Assembly: GCA_902789245.1 (NCBI GenBank)
Contig: CADAND010000009.1
Location: forward strand, 22,903 to 86,902
Direction: 5' to 3'
Length of the DNA: 64,000 nucleotides
From: an uncultured Bacteroidia bacterium
GTDB lineage: Bacteria; Bacteroidota; Bacteroidia; Bacteroidales; UBA932
Shown here: piece after piece, positions 50,734 to 62,557 of the stretch
Layout: every line of letters begins with the position of its first letter
Numbering within the stretch: position 1 is the stretch's first letter
Notes under the pieces: generated by a model
Told to the model about the DNA's origin: nothing
Seen by the model: only the letters and a program-made list of their open reading frames with translations
Databases searched by the model: none
Position numbers and translations under genes: made by a program

Positions 50734-51287
50734 TAATGAGTAATGTAATTTTCGGGGTAACGGGCGCCCAGGTCCATTTTCTCGTAGATCTCCTGGATGC
50801 GCTTGGTGTCGGCTGCGGCGTCGTCCGTGAGCTCGACTTTCTGGCCGCGGCCCACGCGCTTGCGTTTCCAGTCGAAGTAGCCCAGGTAGACGGGCACGCC
50901 TGCTTCGCGGGCGATCAGGTGGTAGCCGCTCTTCCAGCGCTTGACGGGTTTGCGGGTGCCTTCGGGGGCGATGGCCAGGTGGAACTGCTCCCGGGTGTTC
51001 ATCTCCTGGATGAGGCTGCGCACCAGCGCGGCCGAATTGCTCCGGTCCACGGGAATGCCGCCCATGGCCTTCAGGATCCAGCCCAGGGGCGGGAAGAACA
51101 TCTCCTTCTTGACCATGCAGAGCGCCTTGCCGCCGATGGATTCATAGTACAGGTAGGCGATGAGGAAGTCCCACACGGTCGTGTGCGGGACGCCCAGCAT
51201 GATGCACTTCTTCTCCTCGGGGAGGCCTTCGACGACCGTCCAGCCGAGTTTGCGAAGCGCCCAGCCGCAGAACTTACGCCAACTCAT
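50733..51287 (-). CDS. PlsC-like 1-acylglycerol-3-phosphate acyltransferase
   Basis: A 184-residue acyltransferase, start at 51287 (MSWRKFCGWALRKLGW), since the longer frame overlaps the aminotransferase and is not family-like. The catalytic motif is HTTVWD (the HX4D box), and APEGTRKPVKRWKSG is the glycerophosphate-binding EGTR block. The family acylates lysophosphatidate or related lipids at the inner membrane. This form is shorter than usual PlsC (~240), as in a Bacteroidota subgroup. It overlaps the aminotransferase gene by 14 bases. Confidence 0.88.
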   Translation of the reverse strand: MSWRKFCGWALRKLGWTVVEGLPEEKKCIMLGVPHTTVWDFLIAYLYYESIGGKALCMVKKEMFFPPLGWILKAMGGIPVDRSNSAALVRSLIQEMNTREQFHLAIAPEGTRKPVKRWKSGYHLIAREAGVPVYLGYFDWKRKRVGRGQKVELTDDAAADTKRIQEIYEKMDLGARYPENYITH

Positions 51288-52497
51288 TGGGGTGCAGCTT
51301 CTGGTATTCGGCGAGACCCTCGGCCAGGATGGTGAGCGCCTTGCGCAGGGCGGGCACCTCGAGGACATAGGCGATGCGGACGTGGTTGCGGCCGACGCCG
51401 GGGGTCTTGTAGAAGGACGCGGCCGGGGTCACCATGGTGGTGGCGCCGTCGCGGGAGAAGTCGGTAAGCATCCAGCGGGCGAAGTCCTCCGCGTTCGCGA
51501 CCGGCAGCTCCACGACGGTGTAGAAGGCGCCGAAGGGCTTGGGGGCGAAGACGCCGGGGATGGCGTTCAGCATCTCCACGGCGCAGTCGCGCCGGCGGAT
51601 GTATTCAGCCTTGACTTCGTCGAAGTAGGACTGCGGGGTGTCGAGCGCACCGATGGCGGCGTACTGGCCGAGCACCGGCGGGCAAAGGCGGGACTGGGCG
51701 AACTTGAGCGCCGCGGCCATCACGTCCTTGTTGTGCGAGACGATGCAGCCGATGCGCGCGCCGCAGAGGTTGTAGCGCTTGGAGACGGAGTCGACCAGGA
51801 TGACGTTCTGCTCGCAGCCGGGGATGTTCATCGCGGAGAAGTGCGGCTCGTCGGTGTAGCAGAACTCGCGGTAGACCTCGTCGGAGATGAGGAAGAGGTC
51901 GTGGCGGCGGCAGAAGTCGCCGATCTTGAGCATTTCCTCCTTGGTGAAGAGCTTGCCGGAAGGGTTGCACGGGTTGCTGATGAGCACGGCGCGGGTCTTC
52001 GGCGTGACGAGCTTTTCGAATTCGGAGATATCCGGGACCTTGAAGCCCTCGCGGATGTCGGTCGGGACGGCCTTGAGGGTGATGCCGTTCAGGTAGGCGA
52101 AGGTCTGGTAGTTGGTGTAGAACGGCTCCACGACGATGATCTCGTCGCCGGGATCGGCCGCCACCTGCATGGCGACGGCGAAGGCCTCGCTGCCGGCCAC
52201 GTCGACCAGCAGCTCGCTCACCTCGATGTCGATACCGATTTTCTTATAATACTTCTCGACCATGCCTTCGCGGAGCTCGATCAGGCCCGCGGAGTTGGTG
52301 TAGGAGAGATGATGCATGCCCTTGCATTTGTCCACGACGGCATTGAACGCGCAGTCGGGGGACTTGATGTCCGGAGCGCCTACGTTGAGGTGATACACAT
52401 GGATGCCCCGAGCCTTGGCGGCATCGGAGAGGGGGACCAGCTTGCGGATGGCGGAAGCCGGCATGGCCTGGGTCTTGGCGGAAATGTGCAGGGACAT
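51274..52497 (-). CDS. Class I/II pyridoxal-phosphate aminotransferase
   Basis: A 407-residue fold-type I aminotransferase related to AspC/AlaT, with the start at 52497 (MSLHISAKTQAMPASAIRKL). NVGAPDIKSP, GSEAFAVAM, SNPCNPSGKLF, SDEVYREF and the PLP Lys in VDSVSKRYNLCGARIG are intact. The final Arg in HVRIAYVLE binds the substrate carboxylate. The substrate is not clear. It is the first gene of the run into lipid genes, and divergent from the DUF3737 gene. Confidence 0.9.
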   Translation of the reverse strand: MSLHISAKTQAMPASAIRKLVPLSDAAKARGIHVYHLNVGAPDIKSPDCAFNAVVDKCKGMHHLSYTNSAGLIELREGMVEKYYKKIGIDIEVSELLVDVAGSEAFAVAMQVAADPGDEIIVVEPFYTNYQTFAYLNGITLKAVPTDIREGFKVPDISEFEKLVTPKTRAVLISNPCNPSGKLFTKEEMLKIGDFCRRHDLFLISDEVYREFCYTDEPHFSAMNIPGCEQNVILVDSVSKRYNLCGARIGCIVSHNKDVMAAALKFAQSRLCPPVLGQYAAIGALDTPQSYFDEVKAEYIRRRDCAVEMLNAIPGVFAPKPFGAFYTVVELPVANAEDFARWMLTDFSRDGATTMVTPAASFYKTPGVGRNHVRIAYVLEVPALRKALTILAEGLAEYQKLHPNELA

Positions 52498-52552
52498 AAT
52501 GCTACTAACTTTTATATATTCCTGCAAATTTATCTATTTAATTGCAAAATGC

Positions 52553-52560
52553 TATCTTTG
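52553..52560 (+). promoter_or_regulatory. Putative -7 box (TATCTTTG) for the DUF3737 gene
   Basis: TATCTTTG lies 16 bases before the ATG at 52576, and matches TAnnTTTG. Confidence 0.55.
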
Positions 52561-52575
52561 CAGATAGATTTTTTT

Positions 52576-53418
52576 ATGGAAATCATTATTGACCGCGAAT
52601 TCGGCGGCGAAAGGCCGCTCTATAACAGACATGGACTCCGTCTGGAGAATGTGACCATCCATGCGGGAGAATCCTCCATCAAGGAGGGCTCCGACATTGA
52701 GGCGCACCACTGTCGCTTTGAAGGAAAATACGTTTTCTGGTGCTGCGAGAACTTCCTCGCGGCGGACTGCCACTTCACCGAAGGGGCCCGCTCCTCGCTC
52801 TGGCACAGCCGCGGCATGGAGCTGCGCGACTGCCGGCAGGAGGCGCCGAAGATGTTCCGCGAGAGCGCGGACATCCGGCTGCGCAACGTGGTGATGCCGC
52901 ACGCGCAGGAGACCTTCTGGAGCTGCGACGGGATCGATATCGAGAACGTGGAGGCCCGCGAGGCCGACTATATCTTCATGCACTGCAGCAACATCCGGGT
53001 GCGGAACCTCCAGCTCTTCGGGAACTATTCCTTCCAGCACACCAGGAACGTGGAGATCCACGACAGCAACCTGCAGAGCAAGGATTCCTTCTGGGAAACG
53101 GAGAACGTGACCGTCTACGACTCCTTCATCAACGGGGAGTACCTGGGCTGGCATTCGAAGAACCTCCGCCTGGTGCGCTGCCGCATCGGCGGCACGCAGC
53201 CGCTCTGCTACATCGACAACCTGGTGCTCGAAGACTGCACCTTCGAGCCGGACGCCGACCTGGCGTTCGAGTATTCTTCCGTGCAGGCCACGGTCAAGGG
53301 GCACGTCGTGTCCATCAAGAACCCGCGCACGGGCTCGATCCGCGTGGAGTCGTGCGGGGAGCTGATCCGCGACGCGAACGCCAAGGCGCCGGACGACTGT
53401 GTCGTTCAGATAGGGTGA
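52576..53418 (+). CDS. DUF3737-family right-handed beta-helix protein
   Basis: A 280-residue cytoplasmic protein, start at 52576 (MEIIIDREFGGERPLY). The whole protein is a series of ~20-residue rungs (for example ENFLAADCHFTEGAR, RNVEIHDSNLQSKDSF) as in pectate-lyase-like or pentapeptide-like beta-helices, with no signal peptide and many aromatic and Cys residues facing the core. This matches the DUF3737 family of unknown function, common in gut bacteria. No catalytic residues can be assigned. Convergent with the transporter gene. Confidence 0.85.
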   Translation: MEIIIDREFGGERPLYNRHGLRLENVTIHAGESSIKEGSDIEAHHCRFEGKYVFWCCENFLAADCHFTEGARSSLWHSRGMELRDCRQEAPKMFRESADIRLRNVVMPHAQETFWSCDGIDIENVEAREADYIFMHCSNIRVRNLQLFGNYSFQHTRNVEIHDSNLQSKDSFWETENVTVYDSFINGEYLGWHSKNLRLVRCRIGGTQPLCYIDNLVLEDCTFEPDADLAFEYSSVQATVKGHVVSIKNPRTGSIRVESCGELIRDANAKAPDDCVVQIG

Positions 53419-53420
53419 GG

Positions 53421-53437
53421 TCCCGGGTCAAGCCCGG
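53421..53437. repeat. Short palindrome with CCGGGTCAAGCCCGG core
   Basis: CCGGG/CCCGG around TCAAG between two converging genes. The layout matches the unit at 30101-30126. It may act as a bidirectional terminator or be a dispersed repeat. Confidence 0.4.
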
Positions 53438-53438
53438 C

Positions 53439-55124
53439 TTATGCAATCGCAAACAGAATCAGGAGCTGCGCGACCAGCACCCGCAGGAACATCGTCATCG
53501 GGTAGACCGTGGCGTAGTTGATGGAGGTGTAGTCCGTGCCGTAGGCGCCCTGCGCGAAGGCGAGGACGGCCGGGTCGGTGTTGCCGCCGGACAGCAGGCC
53601 GCAGATCTGGTAGAAGTTCAGCTTGCAGACCAGGCGGGCGACCAGGCCGGTGATCAGCACCGGGATGAGCGTGATCAGCGCGCCGTACAGGATCCACCAG
53701 AAACCGCCGCTGAGCAGGGAGCTGACGAAACTTTCGCCGGCGCCCAGGCCGACCGCGGCGAGGAAGAAGCTGATGCCGATCTCGCGTATCATCATGTTGG
53801 CGCTGAGCGTGGTATAGGTGGTGATGCGCCACTTCGGTCCGAAGTAGCCCAGCAGAATGGCGATGATGAGCGGGCCGCCGGCGAGGCCGAGGCGGACCGG
53901 CTGGGGGATGCCCGGGAAGCGGATCGGGAGCGACCCGAAGACCACGCCGAGGGCGATGCCGAAGAAGATGGGAATCAGGTTGGGGTGGGAGAGTTTCTCG
54001 GGCTTGTTGCCGACGAGCGCGGCCACCTGGTCGATGCCCTTCGGCGTGCCGACGACCAGGATGCTGTCGCCCATCTGGAGGATGAGGTTCGGGCGGGCGA
54101 CGAGCTCCACGCCGGCGCGCATCACGCGGGTCACGGACACGCCGTAACTGTTGCGGATGTGCAGGTCGCGCAGGTGCTTGCCGGTCAGGGACGGCTTGGT
54201 GATGCTCAGGCGGCGCGTGACGATGTGCTCATCCTTCTTCACCCAGTCTTCCAGGTGCATGGGCACTTCCTCGCCGAAGATGATGCGAACCGTATCCACG
54301 TTGGGCTGCGAGGTCACGATGAGGACCTTGTCGCCCTTCTCCAGGACCGTCTCCGGTCCGGGGATGGTGATCTCCCCGTTCCGCATCAGGCGCGAGACCA
54401 GGAACTTGTCACTCACGCCGTTGCTGATCTCGGCCAGGGTCTTGCCGAACACGGCGGGATTCTCCACCTCGCAGTGCATGCGGCGGGCGGAATCCGTCGG
54501 CTTCTCTTCCTGCTCCAGGGCGGTCTGTTCCTTCTGCAGGTCCACCTTGAAGATGCCTTTCAGCAGGATGACGACGAAGATGACGCCCAGCACGCCGAGC
54601 GGGTAGGCGACGGCGTAGGCGGAGGCGAGGCCGGAGGAGGCGGCTTCCGCGGCGGCTCCCGGAGCGCCGTCAGCGATCATGGCGTCGGAGAGCGTCTGCT
54701 GGGCGGCACCCAGGCCGGGAGTGTTGGTCACGGCGCCGGACATCACGCCGACCAGCGTGGTCAAGCTCTCGCCGGTGATCCAGTGGATGGCTACGGTCAC
54801 GAGCACGGCCAGCAGGATCATCCCGCTGGCGAGCAGGTTCATGGTCACGCCGCCCTTCCGGAAGGACTGGAAGAAGCCGGGGCCCACCTGCAGGCCGATG
54901 GAGAAGACGAAGAGGATGAGCCCGAAGTCTTTCATGAAGGCCAGGGCGGTCGGGTTGGCCCGGAAGCCGAAGTGGCTGACCAGGATGCCCAGGAACAGGA
55001 TCCAGGTGGATCCGATCGATATTCCCTTGATTTTTATCTTGCCGAGCAGAAGGCCCGAAGCGATGACAAATGCAAATAAGAGTATTGTGTGGGCGATGCC
55101 CGTTCCGAGGAATAATTCTTTCAT
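53439..55124 (-). CDS. YidE/AspT-type transporter with two TrkA-C domains
   Basis: A 561-residue membrane protein, start at 55124 (MKELFLGTGIAHTILL). It has the family layout: an N-terminal membrane half (with GVMSGAVTNTPGLGAAQQTL), a cytoplasmic loop with two RCK_C/TrkA-C domains (SRLMRNGEITIPGPETVLEKGD and VTRVMRAGVELVARPNLILQMGD), and a C-terminal membrane half (GLLSGGNTDPAVLAF). The repeated TP/DPAV motifs are typical of aspartate:alanine exchangers and YidE-like proteins; the substrate cannot be told. The TrkA-C domains may sense a nucleotide or ion. Confidence 0.92.
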   Translation of the reverse strand: MKELFLGTGIAHTILLFAFVIASGLLLGKIKIKGISIGSTWILFLGILVSHFGFRANPTALAFMKDFGLILFVFSIGLQVGPGFFQSFRKGGVTMNLLASGMILLAVLVTVAIHWITGESLTTLVGVMSGAVTNTPGLGAAQQTLSDAMIADGAPGAAAEAASSGLASAYAVAYPLGVLGVIFVVILLKGIFKVDLQKEQTALEQEEKPTDSARRMHCEVENPAVFGKTLAEISNGVSDKFLVSRLMRNGEITIPGPETVLEKGDKVLIVTSQPNVDTVRIIFGEEVPMHLEDWVKKDEHIVTRRLSITKPSLTGKHLRDLHIRNSYGVSVTRVMRAGVELVARPNLILQMGDSILVVGTPKGIDQVAALVGNKPEKLSHPNLIPIFFGIALGVVFGSLPIRFPGIPQPVRLGLAGGPLIIAILLGYFGPKWRITTYTTLSANMMIREIGISFFLAAVGLGAGESFVSSLLSGGFWWILYGALITLIPVLITGLVARLVCKLNFYQICGLLSGGNTDPAVLAFAQGAYGTDYTSINYATVYPMTMFLRVLVAQLLILFAIA

Positions 55125-55128
55125 GCCG

Positions 55129-55136
55129 CAAAGATA
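55129..55136 (-). promoter_or_regulatory. Putative -7 box (TATCTTTG) for the transporter gene
   Basis: Minus-strand TATCTTTG only five bases before the start codon, so the transcript would be nearly leaderless, or the promoter belongs to an alternative start. Confidence 0.35.
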
Positions 55137-55174
55137 CAAAAAAAGACGGCAGCTTGACAGCCGCCGTCTTTTTT
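55137..55174 (-). terminator. Terminator of the xylanase-esterase gene
   Basis: GACGGC and GCCGTC are flanked by A-runs and T-runs (AAAAAAA upstream, CTTTTTT downstream), forming a terminator usable from both sides, 14 bases after the GH10-CE1 stop. Confidence 0.82.
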
Positions 55175-55187
55175 CATATCAAATCCG

Positions 55188-58692
<3,505 letters not shown>

Positions 58693-58693
<1 letters not shown>

Positions 58694-60162
58694 TAGCGAC
58701 GGGCTTTAAGGGTGAGGAAATTCAGGAGCAGGCCGATGAGCCAGGCCAGCACGAAGTATAGGATGGTGACCGCGAGCAGCGGCATGAATGCGTCGAAGGT
58801 GCGGCTGCGGACGAGGTCGCTGGCGCGCGTGACGTCGATGACGGCGATGTAGCCGACGATGGACGTGCCTTTGAGCAGGGAGATGCATTCTCCCTTGTAG
58901 AGCGGCAGGCCCACGCGGATGGCCTGGGGCAGGACGATGTTCAGGAAGGTGCGCAGGCGGGTGAAACCCAGGGCCAGGCCGGCTTCCGTCTGACCGCGCG
59001 GGACGGACTCCACGGCGGTCCTGAACACGCCGCCGGACGCCGAGGCGAAGTTGAGTGCGAAGGCCGCGATGGCGATGGTCCGGCCGTCCCAGCCCGTGCG
59101 GGCCAGCACCACGTAGAACATGATCAGAAGCAGTACCAGCATGGGGATGCCGTGCATGAAAGCGTCATACAGGCCCACGAAGGAGCGCAGGCTCTTCCTG
59201 TGGCTCAGTGCCATCATGCAGAGCAGGATGCCCAGCAGGGAGCCGAGCAGGATGGACCAGAAGGTGATGTGCAGGGTGGTGAGCAGGCCGTCGGTGATCA
59301 TCTGCCAGCGTTTCTCCACGATGAAGTTCTGCCGGAAGGCGTTCGCCAGCCTCATGTGCAGGGGTTGCTTCTTCGCCTTGGCGGCCTGGACGTCCTTGAT
59401 GTAATAGGCCGGATGCACATTATAATAGGGGTCTCCGAAGGTGACCTGCTGCTGCCGCTCTTCCGTGACGAAGATTGAGCCGCCGATCATGTCGGTCTTG
59501 CCGAGCTGCAGGCTCACGATCATGGAGGCGAATTCGAAAAGCTCTATCTGGATGGGGCGCTTCAGGTAGGCGGCAAAGCGCCTGGCCAGCTCGATCTCAA
59601 AGCCGTTCCATTCCCCGTCCGAGAGGAAGGCGAGGGGGGCGATGGTCTCGCAGTTGGCGTAGCGGAGCGGCTCGCCGGTCGTGTAGGTCTCGACCTGCGG
59701 GAATTCCTCCGGGCGCAGTTCCTCCGATTCGAACCAGTAGTTCAGCATCTGGTCCATCACCCCCGATTCCTTGGTCTCCCGGAGGAACTGGTTGAAGGAA
59801 TCGATCAGGGCCGTATCTTCTTTCCTGAAGGCGAAAGAGGTCGGGAAGGACTCGTCCTGCCGGAATGCCTTCTTGAGGCCCGTGCGGATCAGGCTGGCCC
59901 TGGAGAAGCAGATCTCGTCCACGACGATGGCGTCGACCTTGCCGCTCTTGACGGCCTCCGTGCAGTCGGAAACGGAGCTGTACAGGGAGAGAGAGACGTC
60001 TTTGCGGGGGCTTAGCTGGAAATCATAAACGGAGCCCGCGATCGTGCCGATCTTGTGGCCGGAGAGGTCGGCGTCGCCGTGGATGGCCACTTCTTCCTGC
60101 TTGCCGGCGCATGCGGTGAGCGCCAGGGCGGCCAGGATCAGGAGGTGTTTCAGCTTGGTCAT
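58693..60162 (-). CDS. Solute-binding-domain/permease fusion (ABC importer), copy 1
   Basis: A 489-residue lipoprotein-permease fusion, start at 60162 (lipobox LTAC, Cys18). The periplasmic part has SBP_bac_3 segments in a permuted order. Residues ~33-146 look like the second half of the fold (LSGHKIGTIAGSVYDF, KVDAIVVDE, SGVMDQMLNYWF). Residues ~164-256 look like the first half (EPLRYAN, WNGFEIELARRFAAYL, VTEERQQQVTFGDPYY). A BPD_transp_1 permease follows (~285-489) with its EAA-type loop GLALGFTRLRTFLNIVLPQA. Typical fusions such as GlnP are not permuted. Its neighbour 60198-61676 is a paralogue. Confidence 0.9.
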
Positions 60163-60181
60163 CGTTCTAGATTGTTTGAAA

Positions 60182-60189
60182 CAAAGATA
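60182..60189 (-). promoter_or_regulatory. Putative -7 box (TATCTTTG) for copy 1
   Basis: Minus-strand TATCTTTG, 20 bases before the copy-1 start, in the 35-bp gap between the two paralogues. Confidence 0.5.
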
Positions 60190-60197
60190 GCAAAAAA

Positions 60198-61676
60198 TCA
60201 GGAATTCCGCGTGCCTGCCGTGAGGAGTTTGAGCAGGAGTCCGATGAGCCAGGCCAGCACGAAATACAGGACGGTGACCGTGAGCAGCGGCATGACTGCG
60301 TCGAAGGTGCGGGCGCGCACCAGGTCGCTGGCGCGCGTGATGTCGATGACGGCGATGTAGCCGACGATGGCCGTGCCCTTCAGGAGCGAGATGCATTCCG
60401 CTTCGAACAGCGGCAGCCCGTTGCGGACGGCCTGGGGCAGGACGATGTTCATGAAGGTCTGGAATTTGTTGAAACCCAGTGCCAGGCTGGCTTCCGTCTG
60501 GCCTTGTGGGACGGATTCCACGGCGGTCTTGAACACGCCGGCGGCGGAGGAGGCGAAGTTGAGCGCGAGCGCCGCGATGGCGACGGCCTTGGCGTCCAGG
60601 CCGCTCCGGGCCAGCACCACGTAGAAGAGGACGAGCAGGAGCACCAGCGGGGGGATGCCGTTCATGAAGGCGTCATAGCCTTTCGCGAACGCCTGCAGGG
60701 GTTTGCAGCGGCTCATCGCCATCCAGCACAGCAGGACGCCCAGCAGGGAGCCGATCAGGATGGACCAGAGCGTGAGGCTGAGGGTGGTGCGAAGGCCGTC
60801 GAAGATGATTTTCCAGCGTCGCTCCACCATGAAATTCTGCTTGACGGCGCTCCGCACTTTCGAGGACAGGCCGCCCTGGCCCACGAGTCCCTTTTCGTCC
60901 CGGACGAAGCAGCCGGGCCGCATGTTGTAATAGGGTTCGCCGAAATCGACCTGCATGCTCCGCTCTTTCGTGACGAAAATGCAGCCGCCGACCATGTCGG
61001 CCTTGCCCATCTGCAGGTTGAGCAGGCGGGAGGGCATCTCGAAGAGCCGGATTTCGCAGGGGCGCTTCAGGTAGGCGGCGAAGCGCTGGCAGAGTTCGAT
61101 CTCCATGCCCCGCCACTGGCCGTCGCCGAAGAAGGCCAGCGGGGGCCGTATCTCGGTGTTGGCGTAGCGGAAGGGCTCCCCTTCGGTGTAGGCCTGGACG
61201 ACGGGGTAGGTGGCCGGGTCCGGATCTTCCGGGCCGAACCAGTAGGCGAGCATCCGCTCGTATTCGCCGGAGGCCTGGAGTTCCCGGAAGAAATTGTGGT
61301 AGGCGTTCAGCAGGGTGGTGTCGCCTTTGCGGAAGGCGAAGGCCGTGGGGTAGGCCGTATGCAGGGTGAAGGCTTTGCGCATGCCGAGGCGCCTGAGTTC
61401 GGTCCCGGAGAAGGCGCATTCGTCTGCGATGAGGGCGTCTATCTTGCCGTTTTTCAGTGCGTTGGCACCGTCCGCCAGGCTGCCGTATATGGAGGCTTCG
61501 AGGTCTGTCCGTTCGTTCAGCTGGATCTCGTAGATGGTGCCGGTCAGGGTGCCGATCCGGTGGCCGGCGAAGTCCGCCTCGCTCTCGATGACAACATGCC
61601 TTCCGGCCGCTGTGCAGGCCGAAAAGGCGAGCACGGAAGCCGCGAGGAGGAGTAACCATCTGTCTAGGTGCCGCAT
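60198..61676 (-). CDS. Solute-binding-domain/permease fusion (ABC importer), copy 2
   Basis: A 492-residue paralogue of copy 1 with the same layout: lipobox FSAC (Cys20), the second-half-first binding domain (FAGHRIGTLTGTIYEI, KIDALIADE, then EPFRYANTE, MEIELCQRFAAYL, VTKERSMQVDFGEPYY) and the permease with GLDAKAVAIAALALNF. The permease halves are very similar and the binding halves diverge more, which suggests duplication followed by a change of ligand. It lies 35 bases upstream of copy 1 with separate promoters. Start 61676 gives the lipoprotein signal. Confidence 0.9.
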   Translation of the reverse strand: MRHLDRWLLLLAASVLAFSACTAAGRHVVIESEADFAGHRIGTLTGTIYEIQLNERTDLEASIYGSLADGANALKNGKIDALIADECAFSGTELRRLGMRKAFTLHTAYPTAFAFRKGDTTLLNAYHNFFRELQASGEYERMLAYWFGPEDPDPATYPVVQAYTEGEPFRYANTEIRPPLAFFGDGQWRGMEIELCQRFAAYLKRPCEIRLFEMPSRLLNLQMGKADMVGGCIFVTKERSMQVDFGEPYYNMRPGCFVRDEKGLVGQGGLSSKVRSAVKQNFMVERRWKIIFDGLRTTLSLTLWSILIGSLLGVLLCWMAMSRCKPLQAFAKGYDAFMNGIPPLVLLLVLFYVVLARSGLDAKAVAIAALALNFASSAAGVFKTAVESVPQGQTEASLALGFNKFQTFMNIVLPQAVRNGLPLFEAECISLLKGTAIVGYIAVIDITRASDLVRARTFDAVMPLLTVTVLYFVLAWLIGLLLKLLTAGTRNS

Positions 61677-61685
61677 AAGTGGACA

Positions 61686-61693
61686 CAAAGATA
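61686..61693 (-). promoter_or_regulatory. Putative -7 box (TATCTTTG) for copy 2
   Basis: Minus-strand TATCTTTG, ten bases before the copy-2 start, divergent from the tRNA-Asp promoter. Confidence 0.45.
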
Positions 61694-61744
61694 ATAAAAT
61701 AAAGAGGGCATTCGACCGGGTGTGAAAAAATTTCGGGGAGGCGC

Positions 61745-61774
61745 TTGCAGATTCCCAAAATATATCTATCTTTG
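61745..61774 (+). promoter_or_regulatory. Putative promoter of tRNA-Asp
   Basis: TTGC (61745) and TATCTTTG (61767-61774), about 19 bp apart, 28 bases before the mature tRNA 5' end. Confidence 0.6.
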
Positions 61775-61802
61775 CATCCGCATTCGACAACGAAAGCACC
61801 AA

Positions 61803-61877
61803 GGTGTGGTAGTTCAGTTTGGTTAGAATGCCGGCCTGTCACGCCGGAGGTCGCGAGTTCGAGCCTCGTCCGCACCG
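61803..61877 (+). tRNA. tRNA-Asp (anticodon GTC)
   Basis: A full cloverleaf can be folded. The acceptor is GGTGTGG/CCGCACC and the D-arm is GTTC/GAAT. The anticodon arm CCGGC-CTGTCAC-GCCGG has anticodon GTC. The T-arm is GCGAG-TTCGAGC-CTCGT and the discriminator base is G. The CCA end is not encoded. A Rho-independent hairpin follows directly. The 3' part, from the T-loop onward, is repeated 178 bp downstream. Confidence 0.95.
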
Positions 61878-61919
61878 CTGAAAAGGAGCAAAAACCTGAT
61901 GGTTTTCGCTCCTTTTCTC
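61859..61919 (+). repeat. 61-bp direct repeat, copy 1 (tRNA-Asp 3' end and terminator)
   Basis: From the T-loop (TCGAGCC) to the end of the terminator hairpin, identical to 62037-62097. A tRNA 3' end repeated downstream is the normal trace of site-specific integration. Confidence 0.9.
61882..61917 (+). terminator. Terminator of tRNA-Asp
   Basis: AAAAGGAGC/GCTCCTTTT, with further AAAACC/GGTTTT pairing around TGAT, 5 bases after the tRNA. The same hairpin is found in the second copy of the repeat at about 62060-62095. Confidence 0.85.
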
Positions 61920-62036
61920 ATTTTAGGCCGTTGCTGAACTCGCGACCGGATGCTCCCCTGTAATAGGGGAGCTGGCCGACCGGGAGGGAGGGCTGAGGGG
62001 TCATAGATGGCGCGAACTGCCCGCCGCCAGGCGGGC
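61920..62036. other. Short spacer between the two 61-bp repeats, with internal palindromes
   Basis: The 117-bp spacer has no gene. It holds GCTCCCCT/AGGGGAGC around GTAAT, a CCCGCC/GGCGGG hairpin next to the second repeat, and GAACTCGCGACC (61936-61947), the exact complement of a tRNA T-arm segment. Its G-rich run (GGGAGGGAGGGCTGAGGGGTC) resembles the middle of P1 in rlmI. Confidence 0.6.
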
Positions 62037-62097
62037 TCGAGCCTCGTCCGCACCGCTGAAAAGGAGCAAAAACCTGATGGTTTTCGCTCCTTTTCTC
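62037..62097 (+). repeat. 61-bp direct repeat, copy 2 (duplicated tRNA-Asp 3' end)
   Basis: A perfect copy of 61859-61919, without the tRNA 5' part, so not a functional tRNA. It lies 178 bp downstream of copy 1. Confidence 0.9.
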
Positions 62098-62473
62098 TGT
62101 TATGCTGTTTCCGCTCGGACAGTCGGATAAAAACCTTGGGGAAGATCACTTTACGGATGGCGGACCTTCCCCACGGAATGTGGGTTCTACAATAGTCAGT
62201 GCGGGTTTCGCTGGAGAAGGTGTCAGGCATGAAATGAGACCTTCCCCGGAGGAGACATGTCCCCAAATCTCTCCCCTTTATGTTCGCCGGGAGCGGAGAG
62301 GGCCTTCAGCGCTCCCGGAACACGATTATTTCGACTTCCGGGAGCAAATACCGGCTTTTCTGCTCCCGGCTATACACCGTTCCCGTCCTGCTCCCCGCGT
62401 CCCAAAATCTGTCCCGTTAGAAGCAAAACAGGGGGTAGAATGTCATTTCCGGATTTAGGTTGACTCCGGCTGG
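62098..62473. other. Gene-free stretch with an orphan REP
   Basis: About 375 bp without a plausible gene between the duplicated tRNA end and the IS element. The only clear structure is the family-B REP at 62286-62370. Short open frames here have no family-like sequence. Confidence 0.6.
62286..62370 (+). repeat. REP-like double hairpin, family B, orphan copy 3
   Basis: Two GGGAGC/GCTCCC hairpins with the usual spacer (ACACGATTATTTCGACTTCC), 41 kb from the second RAYT gene. It has no transposase next to it, so it is a candidate for a copy moved in trans. Confidence 0.82.
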
Positions 62474-62557
62474 AGTCTATCCCTGATAGAAGTTGACTCT
62501 GGTTTAACTTATAACTGATGTGGGTTGACTTGTAGTCGTACCCAGGTCGTATCCCGG

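Noticed and set aside
61859-62097. Genomic island with integrase at tRNA-Asp
   Set aside because: The repeats enclose only 117 bp of gene-free DNA and no integrase lies in the window; at most a scar.
61745-62195. Small coding genes over the tRNA-Asp repeat region
   Set aside because: These frames run through the tRNA and its duplicated terminator and have no family resemblance.
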